Below, piece after piece: positions 60,094-64,000 of a DNA stretch of 64,000 nucleotides (its first letter is position 1; every line of letters starts with the position of its first letter). The translations under genes and the position numbers were made by a program. Source of the stretch: Inia geoffrensis (Eukaryota > Chordata > Mammalia > Artiodactyla > Iniidae); contig CM070901.1 in NCBI GenBank assembly GCA_036417435.1, positions 166,614,044-166,678,043 on the forward strand, given 5' to 3'. A model generated the notes under the pieces. The model saw only the letters and a list, made by a program, of their open reading frames with translations, had not been told where the DNA came from and ran no database searches.

Positions 60094-60178
60094 TTACCTT
60101 TAATGTGGTTTCTATCTAAATTAGCTGTCTAAATTCACAAAATGGCTTTCTTTGATTTAGATTAACTTAAAAGTCACA
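60094..60178 (-). repeat. Source-like segment of inverted pair
   Basis: This 85-bp intron-1 segment is the partner of 55421-55505. On the minus strand it ends AAAGGTAAGTG, a near-perfect 5' splice site in the sense of CLIC4. No known CLIC4 exon lies here, and I see no good upstream acceptor. Confidence 0.8.
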
Positions 60179-60299
60179 AAACAACACAATAAATGGGCGA
60201 AGTCACCTGGCTTCTATTATCTATTTCTTCAGAGTTTTTGCTAAACATGCTGGAACCAAGGTTTAGAGTCTACACGTTTAATAAGCTGTTATCCTTCTA

Positions 60300-60495
60300 C
60301 AGGGTCTGCAGAGTATGGAGGAAATAACAATGTTTAGATTAAGACATCTGGATTTGAATCCTGACTTCACTAAGTATTAGCTGTGTGACCTTCCGTAAAA
60401 TACTTAACATTGTGACACTTACGTGATACTATGAGGATCAAATCAGTTAAGGTACACACAGTTCTTGGCACATGGTAAGAGTTCAGTAAATGTTA
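60300..60495 (+). repeat. MIR SINE fossil
   Basis: 'tttgaatcctgacttcactaagtattagctgtgtgacctt' and 'cttggcacatggtaagagttcagtaaatg' make a clear MIR. Confidence 0.88.
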
Positions 60496-61194
60496 CCTGA
60501 CGTTAAAGATACTTCACGCACAGAACTCAAGGCCTAACAACAGGTTCTTCAGTTCTAGCAATGTCATTAGAATCCCTAGGTTACATCATTTAGAAAATAA
60601 GACAGGGGAATGAATCCAAGTATATTCTACATTAAGTTCTTCCAAATGACATATATTATGCCCTAATGCTTTAAGAAATATGGTCTATATAAAGTTTAAA
60701 TAGTCCACTAAATGGAGTGAAGCAAAGATATCCTCTATTTGAGAAGATGTCAAAAATCTCTGGCCATGTAAAGAATGTATCACTATTTCCTGGCCATAAC
60801 CATATCATAGAAATAATTCTATAAATAAAGTCAAAGGATACGTAATGGAAGAATTACCATATCCCAAGCTCTGCCTGGGATGTATTTTATGTAAATAAAA
60901 TACAGACAGCCAATGACAGGACACTGAAAGGACCTCAGTTGCTACCATTTTCTTGTTCAGTATCACCAATTCATGAAGTCTACTCTCCAGAAGAGAGCCT
61001 GTGCAATTTAGAGAACTGATTAGTTCGAAATTATATAAGGATTAGATACCAGGCTTAGATGAAACTCCAGGGTAGGCTGTTAAGAGTTCATATGAAACAT
61101 TTACCATGTTGAAGATGAACTCTATACTCTCCCAAAACAAGCTCTTCACATGTGTTAATCTAGTTAATCCTTATATCCTCTCACTGAGCAGAGG

Positions 61195-61400
61195 ATGGTG
61201 GTTAAGAGTTAAGAGCCAGACTCCCAGACAATTCCAGCACTTCCTAGCTGTGTGACTTTGAAAAAGTGATTTAACCTCTCTGGGCCTATTTTTGTCTTCT
61301 ATAAAATGGGAACAGTAACATGACCTACCTCACTGGATTGTTTGGAAGAACTGAATGAATTACTATATTAAAGGGCTTAGAACAGCACAATGCTCTGAAA
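61195..61400 (+). repeat. MIR SINE fossil
   Basis: 'cacttcctagctgtgtgactttg', 'ttaacctctctgggcc' and 'ataaaatgggaacagtaac' make a well preserved MIR. Confidence 0.9.
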
Positions 61401-61659
61401 CAGGGGAACAGGGAGGGAATTGTTCATTGTATACACTTTCATACTTTTCGATATTTGTACCATGCACATGAATCTTTTCATTTAACAACAAAAAAGCAAG
61501 CAATCAAAAACCTTCCCACCCTAAACATATGAAAATTAAGTAAAACACAAGTTATAGAATGAATGTGGAAAAGCCCTGAAAATGAAAGACACCTACATAG
61601 GAGCAGGATTCTAGAACTCTTAGGATACATAAAAATCCATAAGGAAATGGGTTTAAAAC

Positions 61660-61805
61660 ACAGATTACCAGGTCTCACCTCCAGACACTGATTCAGTATG
61701 TCTGTGGTAGGGTTCAGGAATCTGCAATTTTTAACAATCACTCCAAACAATTCTAATTCTGATGCATTTGGTAGGCAGACCACATTTTGGTAAAACACTG
61801 ACATG
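61660..61805. mobile_element. hAT-like DNA transposon fossil
   Basis: 'gattcagtatgtctgtggtagggttcaggaatctgcaatttttaac' and 'cacattttggtaaaacactg' recall a common non-autonomous hAT family. The name is uncertain. Confidence 0.6.
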
Positions 61806-62359
61806 GAGGAAAAACATGCCAAAAAAAAAAAGACTGAAAAGATGTTTACTCCATGGTTAAACTCTGAATTCCTCATGATGCCTTCTGGACTCTGCTCTTT
61901 GTAAGCCAGCAACCTAGTCACCATTTGTTGGGGTCAGATTTGATAAATAACAGCCTCCTCTCATACTCTTAAGTAATGCCACACTATGCTATCTTGCCTT
62001 ACACTTGGCAAAAGCCAAGTTACTTAAACCAAACTAGCCTAGAGCCCCTTAAAACCTAGACACTCAAATTCAAGAACACTCTCATTCCACAAAAACTAAG
62101 AAGCAGAGGCAAGTACCTTTTAGTGCAAAACAATATAACATTAATGTTTCTTAAAGCTTATCTTAAGACCAAATACAATGTCAAGGACAATTATGATGAC
62201 CCAGAGTCCTTTATAGATCAAGTCCTTTATGCTTGCTGCAGGATGCTTATATCTGGTTTTAGAAGAACAATTACAAATTTTAATTAGTATATTATACTGT
62301 TAAGTGATTTGACTTGTCAAGAGAAAAAAAGAAAAGATACTGCTGTGATTTAGGGCTGA

Positions 62360-62530
62360 GAACCAATACTTGACTTGCAAAATAGGCTACATTTTCCACT
62401 GAGAAACTATATAACCATGGGTAAATCACTTAATCTCTTTGGGTCTTAGTTTCCTATTCTGGAAAGGGGAGGTTGGGGGGTATGGTGGAGACTGATTTAC
62501 AGAGTTAATAACTGTTATGCTGTAATACAA
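62360..62530 (+). repeat. MIR SINE fossil
   Basis: 'aaccatgggtaaatcacttaatctctttgggtcttagtttcc' is the MIR core. Confidence 0.75.
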
Positions 62531-62869
62531 GATATATCCCTACTCTTAGGGAATGCACACTGAAGTATTTAGGGGTAAAGGGCTACAATGTACACAACTT
62601 ACAAGAGAAAGAGTAAATAACAAAGCAAATGGGGTAAAATGTTAACAATAGGTAAACCTGGGTAAAAGGTGTCTTTGTAGTGTTCTTATTCTTATAACTT
62701 GTCTGTAAGTTTGAAATTATTTCCAAATAACGTTTTTTTCAATTATTAATCTAGTTTCCACTTCCATTCTAAATAGTTTCTAACTATATTAAAACCCACT
62801 TTTATTATGTCATTTATGTATTATCTCCAAGGGCAGATAAAAGTCTTTTTTAATTAAAATTTTTATTTT

Positions 62870-62965
62870 TTAATCATTCATCAACCAAGTGAGGACCTAC
62901 ACTAAACACTGAAAATCCAGTGATAAACAAGAAAAGACATGGTTCCTGCCTTTGTATTACCTGTG
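62870..62965 (+). repeat. L2 LINE fossil
   Basis: 'gtgataaacaagaaaagacatggttcctgcc' fits the L2 3' consensus. Confidence 0.6.
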
Positions 62966-63954
62966 GTCTACAAAGTTTAATCTGAATGATTTAAAAATTT
63001 GAGAATACACAAAGTAAAAATGTCACTATAGGATACAGTGAAATTCAAAATATACCCCCCAACTTTATCACAACTGTAATAATACTTGTCTAGCATTTTC
63101 TCATAAACATCCCCCAATAAATCATGATTTTGTGAGTTTTAGTCTTAAGGGCTTGCCATGTCTCCTCCTCTGAGTTGGTGATTCAACTTATAACAGGAGA
63201 CTTGATGTTCTCTTGCTTTAGTCTAAATCACTGTGAATTGATAAATCATTTAAAACTATACAAATATGTCTCTTCACTTTATTCTTAAATTTTAAACAAG
63301 GAGGGAACAATTAAAGCACAGTCAAAATTTATCATTCTTACCTATCTGAAATTACCCACTAAAATCTATAGTTATTACTAAAGTCATCAAGATTCAAAGT
63401 TACTTGAATGCTGTTAGAAGAAATAGCTAAGATACACAATTTAGCCAATTGTTTTAGCTAAATGTCAAGGTTTGGTGAAAAAGCTCTCCCACAACTATCT
63501 ACAGTTAAACCTGTCAAATGGGAGTAACAATTCAATTCCAGTAGTTTCAAAGGTTGCCTGTTTCTGTTTCCTTCAGTAAGTGATCAAATTATGATTCAAC
63601 TAATATAGCTAATAATTTAATTTTTTTTAACTTGTAAACATGTACAATAGCCTTTAAAAATGAGGTCTTGAAAAAGGTCTCTCTCCTCCTTTCCTATTGC
63701 CTTCCCCACCAATATCCTTGAGGGTCCATACTACTATTCCATTATCCCCTCCCATTCATCCTGTACAATAGTCAACATAAATCTGGACACTTTTGTGACT
63801 AAAATCACATTATCCTCCATCTGAAATGCCCCTGCTGCACCTGCCCTCTGGTCAAGCTCAAGCCTCTCCCCCAAGAGAACTTTCTAAATCACTCTAGCCC
63901 AAACCAACTACCTGTCCAATAACCCGCCCAGCTTTTCAAACCCTGATGTCAACA

Positions 63955-64000
63955 TAAATCAGCAGAGGATCTTGTTAAACTGCAGATTCTTATTCAGTAG
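63955..64000. mobile_element. hAT-like fossil, cut by window end
   Basis: 'gaggatcttgttaaactgcagattcttattcagtag' is the start of the same hAT-type repeat as at 61660. The window ends inside it. Confidence 0.55.

Larger units (their letters stand above)
52109..64000 (-). other. CLIC4: CLIC4 intron 1, partial
   Basis: The window ends inside this intron. It holds a MER5A copy, five tRNA-derived SINEs, an antisense L1 (54300-56140), sense L1 pieces (56300-58650) and several MIRs. The spans 53010-53510, 59060-59540, 60490-61190 and 62530-63950 hold nothing I can name beyond weak fossils. Confidence 0.88.

Noticed and set aside
61478..61924. 148-codon minus-strand frame in intron 1
   Set aside because: It overlaps an hAT-type fossil at 61660-61805 and an A run, and shows no domain.
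1..64000. CRISPR arrays, operons or bacterial elements
   Set aside because: There are no regularly spaced repeats, and the split gene structure and repeat content are clearly mammalian.

Overview
The window is mammalian nuclear DNA, and I read it as a cetacean, most likely a toothed whale. The evidence is about twenty tRNA-derived SINEs of the CHR type (cetacean/hippopotamus/ruminant family). Several are the short GC-rich form whose tail runs through a 'gccatggccgctgagcc' block. There are also L1 3' ends of the cetartiodactyl kind. The species call is inference from repeat families.

One protein gene is supported: CLIC4 (chloride intracellular channel 4) on the minus strand. Coding exons 2 to 6 lie at 52108-51999, 34719-34594, 27117-27011, 12158-11977 and 11278-11114, all with canonical splice sites. 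Their lengths (110, 126, 107, 182 and 165 bp) total 690 bp, or 229 codons plus stop. With the 24 residues that exon 1 normally encodes, this gives the 253-residue family length. Exon 1 and the promoter lie beyond 64000. The 3' UTR runs from 11113 to about 7700.

Layout: 1-1600 holds an orphan CpG island between two MIR fossils. 1800-7680 is a pile of ancient antisense L1 pieces with CHR SINEs. 7700-11278 is the last CLIC4 exon with its 3' UTR. 12159-27010 is intron 4, dominated by an old, nearly complete antisense L1 (about 14750-21420). 27118-34593 is intron 3. 34720-51998 is intron 2 and carries a full-length but decayed L1 at 39300-47063, in opposite orientation to the gene. 52109-64000 is part of intron 1, with two more L1 clusters.

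The most interesting signals are structural scars rather than genes. First, a 185-bp, about 98% identical inverted copy of the L1/host 5' junction sits inside the same L1, 1.4 kb away, with microhomology at its edges. Second, an 85-bp, about 89% identical inverted copy of an intron-1 segment lies inside an old L1 4.6 kb away. Third, a SINE carries about 60 bp of extra 3' sequence inside a perfect 15-bp target-site duplication, which looks like 3' transduction. Fourth, one insertion consists only of poly(A) between target-site duplications. Fifth, one target site is present in three copies after two successive retrotranspositions. Sixth, a two-unit SINE lies inside a single 16-bp duplication. 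I found no new protein system, CRISPR array or operon-like locus.
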